Shown here piece by piece: positions 16,582-26,918 of a stretch of DNA of 64,000 nucleotides (within the stretch, counting starts at the first letter, position 1; every line of letters starts with the position of its first letter). The DNA is from Rhizobium herbae (GTDB lineage: Bacteria > Pseudomonadota > Alphaproteobacteria > Rhizobiales > Rhizobiaceae): the NCBI RefSeq assembly GCF_017873135.1, contig NZ_JAGGJV010000002.1, positions 1-64,000 on the forward strand. Reading direction: 5' to 3'. The position numbers and the translations under genes were made by a program. The notes under the pieces were generated by a model. The model worked only from the letters and a program-made list of their open reading frames with translations. It was not told where the DNA came from and did no database searches.

Positions 16582-18555
16582 TTACAAACGTTGACGCAGC
16601 AACCGGTAATACCCGCCAAGCTGCGGAATATCGCGCTCGAGTTCTCCGAAAGCCGCGCTGGTACTGCGCAAATCCCCTGCATATTTCGCAGCGATGAGCT
16701 GTCGATGCCTGTCGAGCGCCTGGTCGTCGACCGCCTGAACCACCGTGAAGATCGGTGACAGCGCAGTGCGGCCCTTGACGGCGATGCTGTCGAGTTCGGC
16801 GACGGTGAAATCCGCGGCACTGAGTGCCGCCGTCTGTTCGCCGATCAACAGAGGCACGCCGTAATTCTTCGATTCGCCTTCGAGGCGCGAGGCCAGATTG
16901 ACGGAATCGCCAAGCACCGAGTAATCGAAGCGGCGCGCCGATCCCATGTTGCCGACGACGCAATCGCCGGTGTTGATGCCGATACCGATCTTCAGCACCC
17001 GTGGCTCGGTGCCAAGCGCCGCCGCTTCCCGGCCCAACTCCTCATTCAAATGTTCGATGGCTTCCAGCATCTTCAACGCCGCACCCACTGCGTGGCTGGC
17101 ATGGCTGGGATCGTCGAGCGGCGCGTTCCAGAAGGCCATCAGGCAGTCGCCGATATATTTGTCGATCGTGCCGCCGCTTTCGAAAACGATTTCTGAAAGC
17201 GGCGTGAGCAGGCGGTTGATCAGCGCCGTCAGCTGTTCCGGATCGTCCTTGAGTGCCTCGGAGATGGTGGTGAAGCCACGGACGTCACAAAACAGGATGG
17301 TAAGCGTGCGCCGCTCGCCGCCAAGTTTGAGTTGCGACGGGTCGTTGGCAAGCCGCTCGACAAGTGCCGGCGACAGATAGCGCGAAAACGCCCGGGTGAT
17401 GTCGCGGCGGCTGCGCCGTTCGGCAGCGTAGTCGAACCCAGCCTGACCGGTGACCACCAGCAGATAGGACAACGCCGGACCGACCGGCGAGACGAAAAAA
17501 TGCCCCAGCCTCAGCGCCGCATAGCTTGCGGCTATAAAGAGGAGCAGGACCGGAAGGCTGATGGCCGCCGTTCGCCACCCCGTCGATCGAAAAACCACAG
17601 CCGCCGCCAGCAAGGCTGCCATGGCAATTGCGGCAATGACGGCAGGGCGGCCCGCTCTTTCGATGGACAGGTCATTCGTCATGTTGTCGAAGATTGTCGC
17701 CTGGATTTCGGCGCCTGCGATCAGTCGGCCGCTATGCACCGTGAAAGAGGTTGCGAAGGCGTCTGCGCCGCCTGCCTGAAGTGTCGGGGCGTTTTGCAGG
17801 CTGAGGCCAACGATGACGACCCGGTCGCGGAAAAACCCTTCCGGCAGGAACTGGCCGGGATCGAGCGCCTGATAGTAGGACACTGTCGGATAGGTTCGCG
17901 CCGGGCCGAATGTCTGCAGCAGCGCCATATCGGATGCCGGTTGCCGCTGACGGCCTGCGACCTCGGCCAGTTGCGCGGCAAAACCGTCGGCATAAACAGG
18001 TACGCGCCGCAGCGTGCCGTCACCGCTCAAGTGCACCGATGCGATGCCCGTCCGCGCCCCGCGCTCAGTAAACTCCACCAGGGGCTCTGTCCGGATAAAC
18101 TGGTTCGCCTGCGGTGTCTCGATCAATGTCTCGTCCCCGGCCAGAACGACATCCGGGCCGAGAGCGCCGGCAAGGGCGGCATCATTTTGCGGCGCTGCCG
18201 AAGGTTCGGCAAAGATGACGTCGAGGCCGATGGCTTTGGCCCCGGCGGCGCGCAGAGCTTCGATCAGCCGGGCATGCAAGGCGCGCGGCCATGGCCACTG
18301 GCTGCCGATCTCGGCCATCGAGGGCTCGTCGATGGCGACGATGACGGGGCCGTCTCTCGGAAGCGATAGTGGCCTAAGGGTGGAGAGGTAGTCGAAGCTG
18401 CGCAGTTCGGCGAGCGAGAAAGGGGAGGTGAGGGAAAACAACGCCAGCGCCACCGTCACGAACAGGCCGAGCAGCACAAGGCGAGCCTGACGCCAGCGCG
18501 CCTTCTGCAGCGTCGATCCACTGGTTCCGTAGCCATTCTTATTTCGGGGCTGCAT
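16582..18555 (-). CDS. CHASE2-domain adenylate cyclase
   Basis: 657 aa. One N-terminal membrane segment (about 25-45), an extracytoplasmic CHASE2 sensor (about 46-300, with VIVAIDEPSMAEIG and GLDVIFAEPS), three membrane segments (about 304-375), then a class III cyclase domain (about 415-600). Catalytic residues are present: metal Asp D424 in LFCDVRGFT and D470 in YIGDCLMAF, purine-specifying K466 and D550, and N553/R557 in DSVNLASRLEG, which favour ATP over GTP. The ATG overlaps the stop of the upstream outer-membrane protein gene by one base, so the two are coupled. It should make cAMP in response to a periplasmic or envelope signal. Confidence 0.88.
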   Translation of the reverse strand: MQPRNKNGYGTSGSTLQKARWRQARLVLLGLFVTVALALFSLTSPFSLAELRSFDYLSTLRPLSLPRDGPVIVAIDEPSMAEIGSQWPWPRALHARLIEALRAAGAKAIGLDVIFAEPSAAPQNDAALAGALGPDVVLAGDETLIETPQANQFIRTEPLVEFTERGARTGIASVHLSGDGTLRRVPVYADGFAAQLAEVAGRQRQPASDMALLQTFGPARTYPTVSYYQALDPGQFLPEGFFRDRVVIVGLSLQNAPTLQAGGADAFATSFTVHSGRLIAGAEIQATIFDNMTNDLSIERAGRPAVIAAIAMAALLAAAVVFRSTGWRTAAISLPVLLLFIAASYAALRLGHFFVSPVGPALSYLLVVTGQAGFDYAAERRSRRDITRAFSRYLSPALVERLANDPSQLKLGGERRTLTILFCDVRGFTTISEALKDDPEQLTALINRLLTPLSEIVFESGGTIDKYIGDCLMAFWNAPLDDPSHASHAVGAALKMLEAIEHLNEELGREAAALGTEPRVLKIGIGINTGDCVVGNMGSARRFDYSVLGDSVNLASRLEGESKNYGVPLLIGEQTAALSAADFTVAELDSIAVKGRTALSPIFTVVQAVDDQALDRHRQLIAAKYAGDLRSTSAAFGELERDIPQLGGYYRLLRQRL

Positions 18556-21500
18556 CAGAAGCGCACCGAAAGCGTGCCCTTGACGGTCGGTCCCCAGCCC
18601 TTGACGCCCGGCGCCAGTTCAAAATCCTCGTCGAGCAGGTTATAGGCGGAAATTTCCAGCTCGGCGCGTTTGTCGAAAGGTTCCCAGACAAGGCTGGCAT
18701 CGAGTGTCCAGTAGTCGTCCAGTTCCTCGCCTGTATCGTCGTCTCCAACCCGTTCGCCGACATAGTTGGCGGCGACCGTCAGCTTGATATCGGCCGGATT
18801 GACCCAAGTGACGGCAATCTGGCCGGTCTGGTCGGGCACGAAGATCAGCGACCCGCCATAACCGCCCGTCAGCGGATCGAGATTCTTCGAATCGAGATGG
18901 GCATAGGTGGCCGAAAGGCCGAAACCGTGCCCGAGCGCCAGATTCCCCGTGATGGCGGCGCGGTCGATGCGCGCCCTGTCGAAGTCGAGCGTCGGGATTT
19001 CCAGTGGCTGAACGAGCGAAACCTTGTGCGCCTCCTGCCGCTGGTAATCAAAGGCGGTGAAGAAGCGATCGGACCATTGCGCATCCCAGCGGAAGGCGAC
19101 GGTGTCGATATAGCCGTCGCCGTCCAGACCGATCTGGTTGCTCTGCAGCCCGACAATACCGACGGGCGCAAGCGTCGGCGCCTCGAAATTTTCGCCTTCG
19201 CGAAGATAGGCGAAACGCAGCCAATGGTTTTCAATGGGGCTCCAGGCGAGGCCGAGGCGTGGCTCGAAGCGCGCCAGACTGTCGTCCTCGCTGTCGAGGA
19301 AACGACCGAACGCCGCAGCCTCCAAGGTCAGAGACGGAGTTATTTCATAGCGGGCGTCGAGATAGACGCGGGCGAGACGATCATCGGTATCGACGATATC
19401 TTTGTCATAGTCGAAGTCGTCCGGAACGCCGTCGCCGTTGAAGTCAAAAAGGACAAGGGTCTCAGAACTGGATGAGCTTTTTACAAGGCTACCTTCAACC
19501 CCATAACGCCAGGTAAGGTTGTCATCGCCAATCGTATGGTTCATGGCCGCCGTATAGCTCTTGACCCTGGCCTCCCCAACATTGAGGCCATGAGCAGCAG
19601 CAAGTCGGCCATTTCTGAGGACCAAATCGACTGTCTCGGTTTGAGAATTTACTTTTTGATCGTTGTAGAATAGCCCAATATTGAGAACATTCTTATAGTC
19701 GAATGTATGGCTCCAGGCTAAACCGCTCGACAGCTCCGAGACATCGAGATCCTGGATCAGTCCGTCGAAAATTGTGACGGGTATTTCGTTGCGGAAGGCT
19801 TCCGACGAAGCATAGCTTGTAAATGCCAGAATCCGGTCGTCCGGCGTCGGCGACATCGTGATATAGCCGGTGCCGCTGGTGATGTCGGTATCGAATAGGA
19901 CATTTCCATCATCGATCCTCCGAACCTCGTCTCTCGGTCGACTCCAGCTGAGATCGGCATTGATGCTGATCGGGAAGGGGCTGAAGGTGAGGCCGCGGAT
20001 TTCGGCGCCGCCCGTATAGGTAGTTTCACGTCCACCAGTCACGAAGCCGCCCGTTAGCTCCGTCTCGAAGAATGGCTGGTCAAGGAGATTGGTCGTCCGC
20101 TCCCGGCTTGCCAGCATGTGCGGCCCGAGCAGCAGGCCCTGGATATAGGCGGAATAGCTGTCCTGGTTGCCGAGCGGAGACCATGGCGTCAGCGCGGTGG
20201 AATAGCTGTTGAGGAACGGGCTGATACTGCCGCGTACCGCCTGGTCGAAATAGCTCGTCGCGGTGAACGGGTCGAAGACGGCGTCGCCGTAATACTGTCC
20301 CCAGGCATCCAGTCCCTGCAGGCGGAAGGCATCATTCAGGGTGGAGCCGGCCGTCTGGTTGGCGCCGAGAGAGGCATAGTCGCCACCGCGCGCGCGCGTC
20401 AGGCGCATAATCTCCTGCGCGTTCCGGATTGCTGTAACCGCATCATATTCGTCGATGGCGATCGCGGTGCGCACGACGGCGACCAGAGGATCATGCGGAT
20501 CGAGTCGCTGGGCATTGTCGAGAGCCTGCGCGGTCGGGTTGCGTTCCTTTTTGGCATAGTGGGCAGCGGCCAGCATGAGCTGGGTGTTGGATATGCCGGG
20601 ATTGGACGCGGAGGCGGCCAGTAGATCCTGCATACCTTTCTCAAGGTCACCCATCTGCATGTGGTAGCGTCCGCGCGCCAGGAGCACCATGTCAAAGCCC
20701 GGGTCGACTTCCATCGCGAGGTCGATTTCTCGCTTGGCTTCCTCCATGCGCATCTCGTCGAGATAGAGGATGGCAAGATTCGCGTGCGGAAGTGGGTCAA
20801 GCGGATCGAGCTCGATCGCTTTCTTGTAAGCCTCTTCGGCCTTTCTGTTGTCATCGCGGTCCGAATGGGCAAGGCCGAGCGTGTTCCAGATATTACTGTC
20901 ACCCGGCGCGACGGCGACGGCACGCATGAGGTCCTCCACGGCGCCCTTGCGATCGTAAGTGATCCCCATCTTGTAGGTGGCGCGCGCATCCAGCGCCTCC
21001 GGGTTGTCGGGATCGAGGCTGAGCGCCCGGTCGATCGCATCCTTCGCCTCGGCCTCGTCGGCAAGCAGGATGGCAAGCTGGGCCCGCGCGGCAGGCAGCA
21101 TGGCGTCGTCGGGGTGAGCGTGTTCGGCATCCTTGACAACATCGAGCGCAGTGCGCACGTCCTCGCGGAAACCGGCAACCCAGGCCTTGCCGATGGCGGA
21201 CGAGGTGCTGTCCACCATCTCGGGCGGCGATTCAATGTGGTTGGGGTCGGCAAGGGAGCGGGCGATATAACCGCCATAACGCGCGATATTGGCGCGGCGC
21301 GGATCGAGCCCGCCTTGAGCCTTGGCAAAAAGTTTCGCCGCATCGGCGTAGCGGTTTTCCGTGCCGCTGAGCATTGCCTCGATGAGTGTCGCCCGTGCCT
21401 GCTGGCGACGATCAAGTCCCTTCGCCCGTGCGCGTTCCAGGGCCGCGCGCGTTTTCTGCCGGCCTTCGAGCGTCACCGAGCTCTCGGCAAGCCCCAGCCA

Positions 21501-22217
21501 TTCTTCCGCCGTGCGATCTTGCGTCGGCTTGGCTTCCACCTGGTCTCGAAGCCGGCGTTGCTCTTGGGCCGTCAGATCGGTCGGCGGTATCCAGCGGAAG
21601 GAGTCGCGAAGCGAAAGGTTGAACAGCATCTGCTCGCGCTCTTTCGGCTTGGCGATGATGATCTTTGACGGAGCCTTGCCGATCGCGGCGACGGCGCCTT
21701 CGCCCTGCGCAACCTCAACGCTGCCGAATTCGTTCTTCAGTTCGACCAGTCCTTCCAGCACGATCAGCGAGGTCTTGCCGTCGGCGCCGACCGTCATCGT
21801 CCAGTCGGTGCCGCGGATGGCTGCTGCTGCCGCGGGCGTGTCGATGACCACGCCCTGGCCGCCGCGTTCGGCGCGGGCCCAGATCGTGCCGGATTGCAGC
21901 TCAAGCCCTGTATCGCCGCTGCCGCCCATCTGCTTGACCAGAAGCGAGGTATTGCGGCCGAGGCGGACCTGGGTGCGATCGGAGAAAAGAACGGCAAGCT
22001 GGCCGGTGGCGTTGGTGCGCAGCACGTCGCCGCTCAAGAGATCCTGCTTCAGGTCGACATAACGCCAGCCGGAGATATCGACGAAGCGCACTTCCTCGCC
22101 GGACTTGCGGGCGATAACCGATCCGGCGGCGGGAGATGGGCGCGGCAAAGGGTCCGCCTGCGCCGGCAGGGCGAGGCAGAATGCTCCCAAGGCAAATCCC
22201 ATGGATGCGTATTTCAT
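18555..22217 (-). CDS. FecR-TPR-outer-membrane beta-barrel fusion protein
   Basis: 1220 aa. A signal peptide (about 1-22, ending PAQA) precedes a FecR-type domain (about 35-190; segments GDVLRTNATGQLAVLFSD, VRLGRNTSL, TPAAAAAIRGTDWT), a set of TPR repeats (about 220-600; for example EEAYKKAIELDPLDPLPHAN), and a C-terminal region of alternating strands (about 640-1220) resembling the TonB-dependent receptor barrel and ending in the outer-membrane signature phenylalanine (LSVRF). No plug domain or TonB box is visible. GGGGA eight bases upstream favours the ATG at 22217 over the one at 22238. Co-translated with the CHASE2 cyclase, it may be the envelope sensor partner. Function is inferred. Confidence 0.72.
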   Translation of the reverse strand: MKYASMGFALGAFCLALPAQADPLPRPSPAAGSVIARKSGEEVRFVDISGWRYVDLKQDLLSGDVLRTNATGQLAVLFSDRTQVRLGRNTSLLVKQMGGSGDTGLELQSGTIWARAERGGQGVVIDTPAAAAAIRGTDWTMTVGADGKTSLIVLEGLVELKNEFGSVEVAQGEGAVAAIGKAPSKIIIAKPKEREQMLFNLSLRDSFRWIPPTDLTAQEQRRLRDQVEAKPTQDRTAEEWLGLAESSVTLEGRQKTRAALERARAKGLDRRQQARATLIEAMLSGTENRYADAAKLFAKAQGGLDPRRANIARYGGYIARSLADPNHIESPPEMVDSTSSAIGKAWVAGFREDVRTALDVVKDAEHAHPDDAMLPAARAQLAILLADEAEAKDAIDRALSLDPDNPEALDARATYKMGITYDRKGAVEDLMRAVAVAPGDSNIWNTLGLAHSDRDDNRKAEEAYKKAIELDPLDPLPHANLAILYLDEMRMEEAKREIDLAMEVDPGFDMVLLARGRYHMQMGDLEKGMQDLLAASASNPGISNTQLMLAAAHYAKKERNPTAQALDNAQRLDPHDPLVAVVRTAIAIDEYDAVTAIRNAQEIMRLTRARGGDYASLGANQTAGSTLNDAFRLQGLDAWGQYYGDAVFDPFTATSYFDQAVRGSISPFLNSYSTALTPWSPLGNQDSYSAYIQGLLLGPHMLASRERTTNLLDQPFFETELTGGFVTGGRETTYTGGAEIRGLTFSPFPISINADLSWSRPRDEVRRIDDGNVLFDTDITSGTGYITMSPTPDDRILAFTSYASSEAFRNEIPVTIFDGLIQDLDVSELSSGLAWSHTFDYKNVLNIGLFYNDQKVNSQTETVDLVLRNGRLAAAHGLNVGEARVKSYTAAMNHTIGDDNLTWRYGVEGSLVKSSSSSETLVLFDFNGDGVPDDFDYDKDIVDTDDRLARVYLDARYEITPSLTLEAAAFGRFLDSEDDSLARFEPRLGLAWSPIENHWLRFAYLREGENFEAPTLAPVGIVGLQSNQIGLDGDGYIDTVAFRWDAQWSDRFFTAFDYQRQEAHKVSLVQPLEIPTLDFDRARIDRAAITGNLALGHGFGLSATYAHLDSKNLDPLTGGYGGSLIFVPDQTGQIAVTWVNPADIKLTVAANYVGERVGDDDTGEELDDYWTLDASLVWEPFDKRAELEISAYNLLDEDFELAPGVKGWGPTVKGTLSVRF

Positions 22218-22705
22218 GCAGTTTCCCCAACAATGCACGAATGATCACTGGATTTGACCACTCCAAAAGTCAAGCCGGGCAGGCGTTCTCGCGTTGCTTT
22301 GCAAGAGGAGTGTAGGAATAGAGAAACACAATAAAACACCGGTGCGTATTTCCAACGATACATGGGGATGGATCAGTCGCAGCTTTGGAAGAGACGTTCG
22401 TGAACGGGGATCTATTCAGACCGCAAACAAAGTGTAGACTGATTTCTACCATAGGATGAAATTGTGAAGCAGACATTGTCTTCCCGTCTCCTTCACCCCC
22501 TATCAGATGCTTCGAAACTCCTATGAGATTTTTATTTCTCTGACTGGTCGCCCGTCTCGAACGCTTATGCCCCTTCGAAGCATAGTAAACGTCGAATTCG
22601 GCCCCCGGATCTTGCGTCGAGCATGATTCCAGGGGGCTCTTTCGCGTCACCTCCCTCCTTTGAAGAAGAGGGAACGTTGAAATTCAACAAAAGGAGCCTG
22701 GATCG
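22218..22705. other. Divergent non-coding region before kdp
   Basis: 488 bases between the divergent FecR-barrel and kdp genes. I see no convincing gene; a 126-codon minus-strand open frame has no ribosome site and unlikely composition. GCCCCCGGA (22601-22609) pairs with TCCAGGGGGC (22628-22637), followed by TCTTT: a hairpin that could act in the kdp leader or end an upstream transcript. KdpE sites are probably in this stretch but I cannot point to them. Confidence 0.4.
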
Positions 22706-22789
22706 ATGCTGGATATTGTCTTGATCGGGATCGGCGTTTTGTTTTTCGCGCTGTCGTTTGCCTACACCCGGGCCTGCGACCGTCTCTAA
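22706..22789 (+). CDS. 27-aa single-pass membrane micro-protein upstream of kdpF
   Basis: It reads MLDIVLIGIGVLFFALSFAY followed by TRACDRL: one membrane helix and a short basic tail. AAGGAGCCTGGATCG gives a good ribosome site and the stop is 18 bases before kdpF. It resembles KdpF in size and design but not in the end sequence, so it is either a second KdpF-like subunit or a leader peptide of the kdp operon. Too short for homology. Confidence 0.6.
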   Translation: MLDIVLIGIGVLFFALSFAYTRACDRL

Positions 22790-22807
22790 TTCGAAGGATT
22801 AAGAAAA

Positions 22808-22897
22808 ATGCTTGTCGATTATGTGCTCGGAGCCGGCGTGACAGTTTTTCTCCTCGCCTATCTGACCTACGCCCTCATTCGCCCTGAGCGTTTTTAA
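22808..22897 (+). CDS. kdpF: KdpF, small subunit of the K+-transporting ATPase
   Basis: 29 aa, one membrane helix (VLGAGVTVFLLAYLTYALI) and the typical KdpF ending RPERF. It is the lipid-like stabilising subunit of the KdpFABC complex. It starts 18 bases after the previous micro-gene and ends 27 bases before kdpA. Confidence 0.85.
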   Translation: MLVDYVLGAGVTVFLLAYLTYALIRPERF

Positions 22898-22924
22898 GAA
22901 CATCAGGTTCGGAAAGTTATTGCC

Positions 22925-24628
22925 ATGACACTCAACGGATGGATCCAGATCCTCATCTTCTGCGGGATCGTCATTTTGCTGGTCAAGCCGCTCGGCGCCT
23001 ATATGACGCGCGTCTTTGGCGGCGAGCGCACGCTTCTGTCGCCGTTCCTCGTTCCGATCGAACGCGGACTCTACAGGCTCTCCGGTACAAGCGAGAAGGA
23101 AGAGCAGCACTGGACGAGCTATGTGTTCGCGATGCTGCTGTTCAATCTCGCCGGTTTCGCCATTCTCTATGCAATGCAGCGGTTTCAGGGTTCCCTGCCG
23201 TTCAACCCCGCTGGCATGACTGCTGTCGGCCCCGAGCTTTCGTTCAATACAGCCGCGAGCTTCGTCACCAACACCAACTGGCAGAACTATGGCGGCGAAA
23301 GCACGATGTCCTATCTCGTGCAGATGGCCGGTCTTGCCGTGCAGAATTTTGCCTCCGCAGCGACCGGCATGGCCATCGCGATCGCCCTCATCCGCGGTTT
23401 CGCGCGGGCCTCCGGCAAGTCGATCGGCAATTTCTGGGTCGATATGACCCGCGCAACGCTTTACATCCTCCTGCCGATCTGCATCGTGCTGACGATCGTC
23501 TTCGTCTATCTCGGTGTGCCGCAGACGCTCGGTGCCTATGTAACGGCAACGACGATAGAAGGCGCGCAGCAGACGATCGCGCTTGGCCCGGTCGCCTCGC
23601 AGCTCGCGATCAAGATGCTCGGCACCAATGGCGGCGGCTTCTTCAACGTCAATTCCGCTCATCCCTTCGAAAACCCGGACGCGATCTCCAACCTCATCCA
23701 GATGGTTGCGATCTTTGCCATCGGCGCCGGTTTCACCAATGTCTTCGGCCGCATGGTCGGCAACCAGCGCCAGGGCTGGGCGATCTTCGCAACGATGGGC
23801 GTGCTCTTCGTCGTCGGCGTCTCTGTCACCTACTGGGCTGAAGCCGCGGGCAATCCGCTCGTTCACGCCATGGGCATCGACGGCGGCAACATGGAGGGCA
23901 AGGAAGTTCGCTTCGGCATCGTGCTCTCGTCGCTGTTCGCGGTGATTACCACGGCCGCATCCTGCGGCGCGGTCAATGCCATGCATGGCTCGTTCACGGC
24001 GCTGGGCGGTCTCATCCCGCTGATCAACATGGAGCTCGGCGAAGTCATCGTCGGCGGCGTCGGCGCCGGTTTCTACGGCATTCTGATGTTCGTCATCCTG
24101 ACCGTCTTCGTTGCCGGCCTGATGGTTGGTCGCACGCCGGAATATCTCGGCAAGAAGATCGAGGCGAAGGAAGTCAAGATGGCCGTTCTCGCCATCCTCT
24201 GCCTGCCGCTGGCCATGCTGGTCTTCACGGCGATCGCCGTCATCCTGCCGACGGGCGTCGCCTCGATCGGCAATCCCGGCCCCCACGGCTTCTCGGAAAT
24301 CCTCTACGCCTATACGTCGGCTGCCGCAAACAACGGCTCGGCTTTCGGCGGCCTCACCGGCAACACGCCCTGGTACAACATCACGATCGGCATCGCCATG
24401 CTGATGGGCCGCTTCCTGGTGATCATCCCGGCACTCGCCATCGCAGGCTCGCTGGTGATGAAGAAGACCGTGCCGGCCTCGGCCGGCACCTTCCCCACCC
24501 ACGGCCCGCTGTTCGTCGGGCTACTCTGCGGCGTCATCCTGATTGTCGGCGGCCTTACCTTCTTCCCGGCGCTCGCGCTCGGACCGATCGTCGAGCATCT
24601 GGCGATGGTCGCCGGTCAGACCTTCTAG
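22925..24628 (+). CDS. kdpA: KdpA, potassium-translocating subunit
   Basis: 567 aa, about ten membrane segments, with the four pore-loop regions of the family: [20 protein letters not shown] (about 105), [20 protein letters not shown] (about 232), [20 protein letters not shown] (about 337) and [18 protein letters not shown] (about 460). It selects K+ and passes it through the membrane with KdpB. Second functional gene of kdpFABCDE. Confidence 0.96.
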   Translation: MTLNGWIQILIFCGIVILLVKPLGAYMTRVFGGERTLLSPFLVPIERGLYRLSGTSEKEEQHWTSYVFAMLLFNLAGFAILYAMQRFQGSLPFNPAGMTAVGPELSFNTAASFVTNTNWQNYGGESTMSYLVQMAGLAVQNFASAATGMAIAIALIRGFARASGKSIGNFWVDMTRATLYILLPICIVLTIVFVYLGVPQTLGAYVTATTIEGAQQTIALGPVASQLAIKMLGTNGGGFFNVNSAHPFENPDAISNLIQMVAIFAIGAGFTNVFGRMVGNQRQGWAIFATMGVLFVVGVSVTYWAEAAGNPLVHAMGIDGGNMEGKEVRFGIVLSSLFAVITTAASCGAVNAMHGSFTALGGLIPLINMELGEVIVGGVGAGFYGILMFVILTVFVAGLMVGRTPEYLGKKIEAKEVKMAVLAILCLPLAMLVFTAIAVILPTGVASIGNPGPHGFSEILYAYTSAAANNGSAFGGLTGNTPWYNITIGIAMLMGRFLVIIPALAIAGSLVMKKTVPASAGTFPTHGPLFVGLLCGVILIVGGLTFFPALALGPIVEHLAMVAGQTF

Positions 24629-24638
24629 GATATCGACC

Positions 24639-24803
24639 ATGGGCCATCTCGCCATGAAGCTTGGAAAGCACGTTCACCCTCGCGACGGCGACCCGCCGCG
24701 AGGGACAGCCCCGCAAGCCTCCAGCATCATTCTCATAATGATGCTGGTCCTGCTGGCGGCTGGCGGTCTCGCCCATGTTTTCACCGAATTGTTCCACGGC
24801 TGA
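24639..24803 (+). CDS. 54-aa membrane protein between kdpA and kdpB
   Basis: A basic N-terminus (MKLGKHVHPRDGD from residue 6) is followed by one membrane helix (ASSIILIMMLVLLAAGGLAH) and a short end. It starts 10 bases after kdpA and ends 45 bases before kdpB, in the operon's direction; AGGA lies ahead of ATG 24639, and ATG 24654 is an alternative. Not part of the classic E. coli operon. It could be an accessory KdpFABC subunit. Function unknown. Confidence 0.55.
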   Translation: MGHLAMKLGKHVHPRDGDPPRGTAPQASSIILIMMLVLLAAGGLAHVFTELFHG

Positions 24804-24848
24804 CGCGGTCGCCGTGATGTCACACACAAAAGAAACTGGAGTTCTCTC

Positions 24849-26906
24849 ATGAGCCAGTCCAAATCTGCGAGCCTCATGGACTCTCGCATCCTTATCCCGG
24901 CTGTTGGATCGGCTTTCGTCAAGCTCGATCCGCGCACGCTTGCCAAAAACCCGGTGATGTTCGTCGTCGCCGTCGTCTCGGCGCTGACCACCATCCTGTT
25001 CCTGCGCGATCTCGTCACCGGCGGCGAAGGCCTCGGTTTCTCGCTGCAGCTGAATATCTGGCTCTGGTTCACGGTGCTCTTTGCGAACTTTGCCGAAGCC
25101 GTTGCCGAAGGACGGGGCAAGGCTCAAGCGGAATCGCTGCGCAAGACCCGCACCGAAACGCAGGCCAAGCTCCTGACCGGCACGGATCTGAAAAGCTTCA
25201 AGATGGTCACCGGCACCAGCCTCAAGGTCGGTGACATCGTGCTCGTCGAAGCGGGCGACATCATCCCCTCCGATGGCGAAGTCATTGAAGGTGTCGCCTC
25301 CGTCAACGAAGCGGCGATCACCGGGGAATCGGCTCCTGTCATCCGCGAATCCGGCGGCGACCGCTCGGCCGTCACCGGCGGCACGCAGGTCCTGTCGGAC
25401 TGGATCAGGGTACGCATCAGCGCCGCTGCCGGCTCGACCTTCATCGACCGGATGATTTCGCTGGTCGAAGGCGCCGAACGCCAGAAGACGCCGAACGAGA
25501 TCGCCCTCAACATCCTTCTTGCCGGCATGACTTTGATCTTCGTGCTCGCCGTAGCGACGATCCCGAGCTTTGCCACCTATGCCGGCGGCTCCATTCCGGT
25601 GATCGTTCTCGTCGCCCTGTTCGTGACGCTGATCCCGACGACGATCGGCGCGCTGCTCTCGGCCATCGGCATTGCCGGTATGGACCGTCTGGTGCGTTTC
25701 AACGTGCTGGCCATGTCCGGCCGCGCCGTCGAGGCTGCCGGCGACATCGACACGCTGCTGCTCGACAAGACCGGCACGATCACGCTCGGCAATCGCCAGG
25801 CGACCGAGCTGCGCCCGGTTGCAGGCGTATCGGAGCAGGATCTGGCCGATGCCGCGCAGCTGGCGTCGCTTGCCGATGAAACGCCGGAAGGCCGTTCCAT
25901 CGTCGTTCTTGCCAAGGAGAAATACGGTATCCGCGCTCGCGACATGGCGCAGCTGCATGCCAGCTTCGTTCCCTTCACAGCGCAGAGCCGCATGAGCGGC
26001 GTCGATCTGGACGGGTCGTCGATCCGCAAGGGCGCCGTCGAAGCAGTTCTCACCTATGTCGGCGGCATCAATTCCTCGACGCGCCCGGAAACCGTACGCG
26101 AAATCCAGACCATCGCCGACGAGATCGCCAAGTCCGGCGGCACGCCGCTCGCCGTCGTGCGCGACGGCCGTCTGATGGGTGTCGTTCACTTGAAGGATAT
26201 CGTCAAGGGCGGCATTCGTGAGCGTTTCGCCGAACTGCGCCGCATGGGCATCCGCACCGTGATGATCACCGGCGACAACCCGATGACGGCGGCGGCAATC
26301 GCGGCCGAAGCCGGGGTCGATGACTTCCTTGCCCAGGCAACGCCTGAAAACAAGCTGTCGCTGATCCGTGAGGAGCAGGCCAAGGGCAAGCTCGTCGCCA
26401 TGTGCGGCGACGGCACCAACGACGCTCCGGCGCTCGCCCAGGCCGATGTCGGCGTCGCCATGAACACCGGCACGGTCGCAGCCCGCGAAGCCGGCAACAT
26501 GGTCGATCTGGACTCGGATCCCACCAAGCTCATCGAGATCGTCGAGATCGGCAAGCAGCTCCTGATGACCCGTGGCGCTCTGACGACGTTTTCGATCGCC
26601 AATGACATCGCCAAATATTTCGCCATCATTCCGGCGATGTTCCTCGCCTTCTACCCGCAACTGTCGGCGCTCAACATCATGGGGCTTGCCTCGCCGCAAA
26701 GCGCCATCCTATCGGCGATCATCTTCAACGCGCTTGTCATCGTGGCGCTGATCCCTCTGTCGCTGAAAGGCGTCACCTATCGCGCCGTTGGCGCCGGCGC
26801 GCTTCTGTCGCGCAACCTGCTCATCTACGGCCTTGGCGGTGTCATCGTGCCGTTCATCGGCATCAAGGCCATCGATCTGGCCATCACCGCCCTTGGTCTC
26901 GTTTAA
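24849..26906 (+). CDS. kdpB: KdpB, P-type ATPase subunit
   Basis: 685 aa. Phosphorylation site [13 protein letters not shown] (Asp near 306), the actuator motif [14 protein letters not shown] (TGES-type), and the hinge motif [20 protein letters not shown] (about 518) are all present. It hydrolyses ATP to drive K+ uptake through KdpA. AACTGGAGTTCTCTC precedes the ATG; kdpC follows after 12 bases. Confidence 0.96.
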   Translation: MSQSKSASLMDSRILIPAVGSAFVKLDPRTLAKNPVMFVVAVVSALTTILFLRDLVTGGEGLGFSLQLNIWLWFTVLFANFAEAVAEGRGKAQAESLRKTRTETQAKLLTGTDLKSFKMVTGTSLKVGDIVLVEAGDIIPSDGEVIEGVASVNEAAITGESAPVIRESGGDRSAVTGGTQVLSDWIRVRISAAAGSTFIDRMISLVEGAERQKTPNEIALNILLAGMTLIFVLAVATIPSFATYAGGSIPVIVLVALFVTLIPTTIGALLSAIGIAGMDRLVRFNVLAMSGRAVEAAGDIDTLLLDKTGTITLGNRQATELRPVAGVSEQDLADAAQLASLADETPEGRSIVVLAKEKYGIRARDMAQLHASFVPFTAQSRMSGVDLDGSSIRKGAVEAVLTYVGGINSSTRPETVREIQTIADEIAKSGGTPLAVVRDGRLMGVVHLKDIVKGGIRERFAELRRMGIRTVMITGDNPMTAAAIAAEAGVDDFLAQATPENKLSLIREEQAKGKLVAMCGDGTNDAPALAQADVGVAMNTGTVAAREAGNMVDLDSDPTKLIEIVEIGKQLLMTRGALTTFSIANDIAKYFAIIPAMFLAFYPQLSALNIMGLASPQSAILSAIIFNALVIVALIPLSLKGVTYRAVGAGALLSRNLLIYGLGGVIVPFIGIKAIDLAITALGLV

Positions 26907-26918
26907 GGAGTTTTCGAC

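Noticed and set aside
18555-22217. Calling the large protein a TonB-dependent siderophore receptor.
   Set aside because: No plug domain or TonB box, and the N-terminal half is FecR plus TPR.
22270-22650. A 126-codon minus-strand open frame upstream of kdp.
   Set aside because: Unusual amino-acid composition, no ribosome site, lies in the region expected to hold the kdp promoter.
24555-26699. A 714-codon open frame antisense to kdpB.
   Set aside because: Shadow of a high-GC gene; rich in Arg/His/Asp/Gly with no fold or motif, while the opposite strand encodes intact KdpB.
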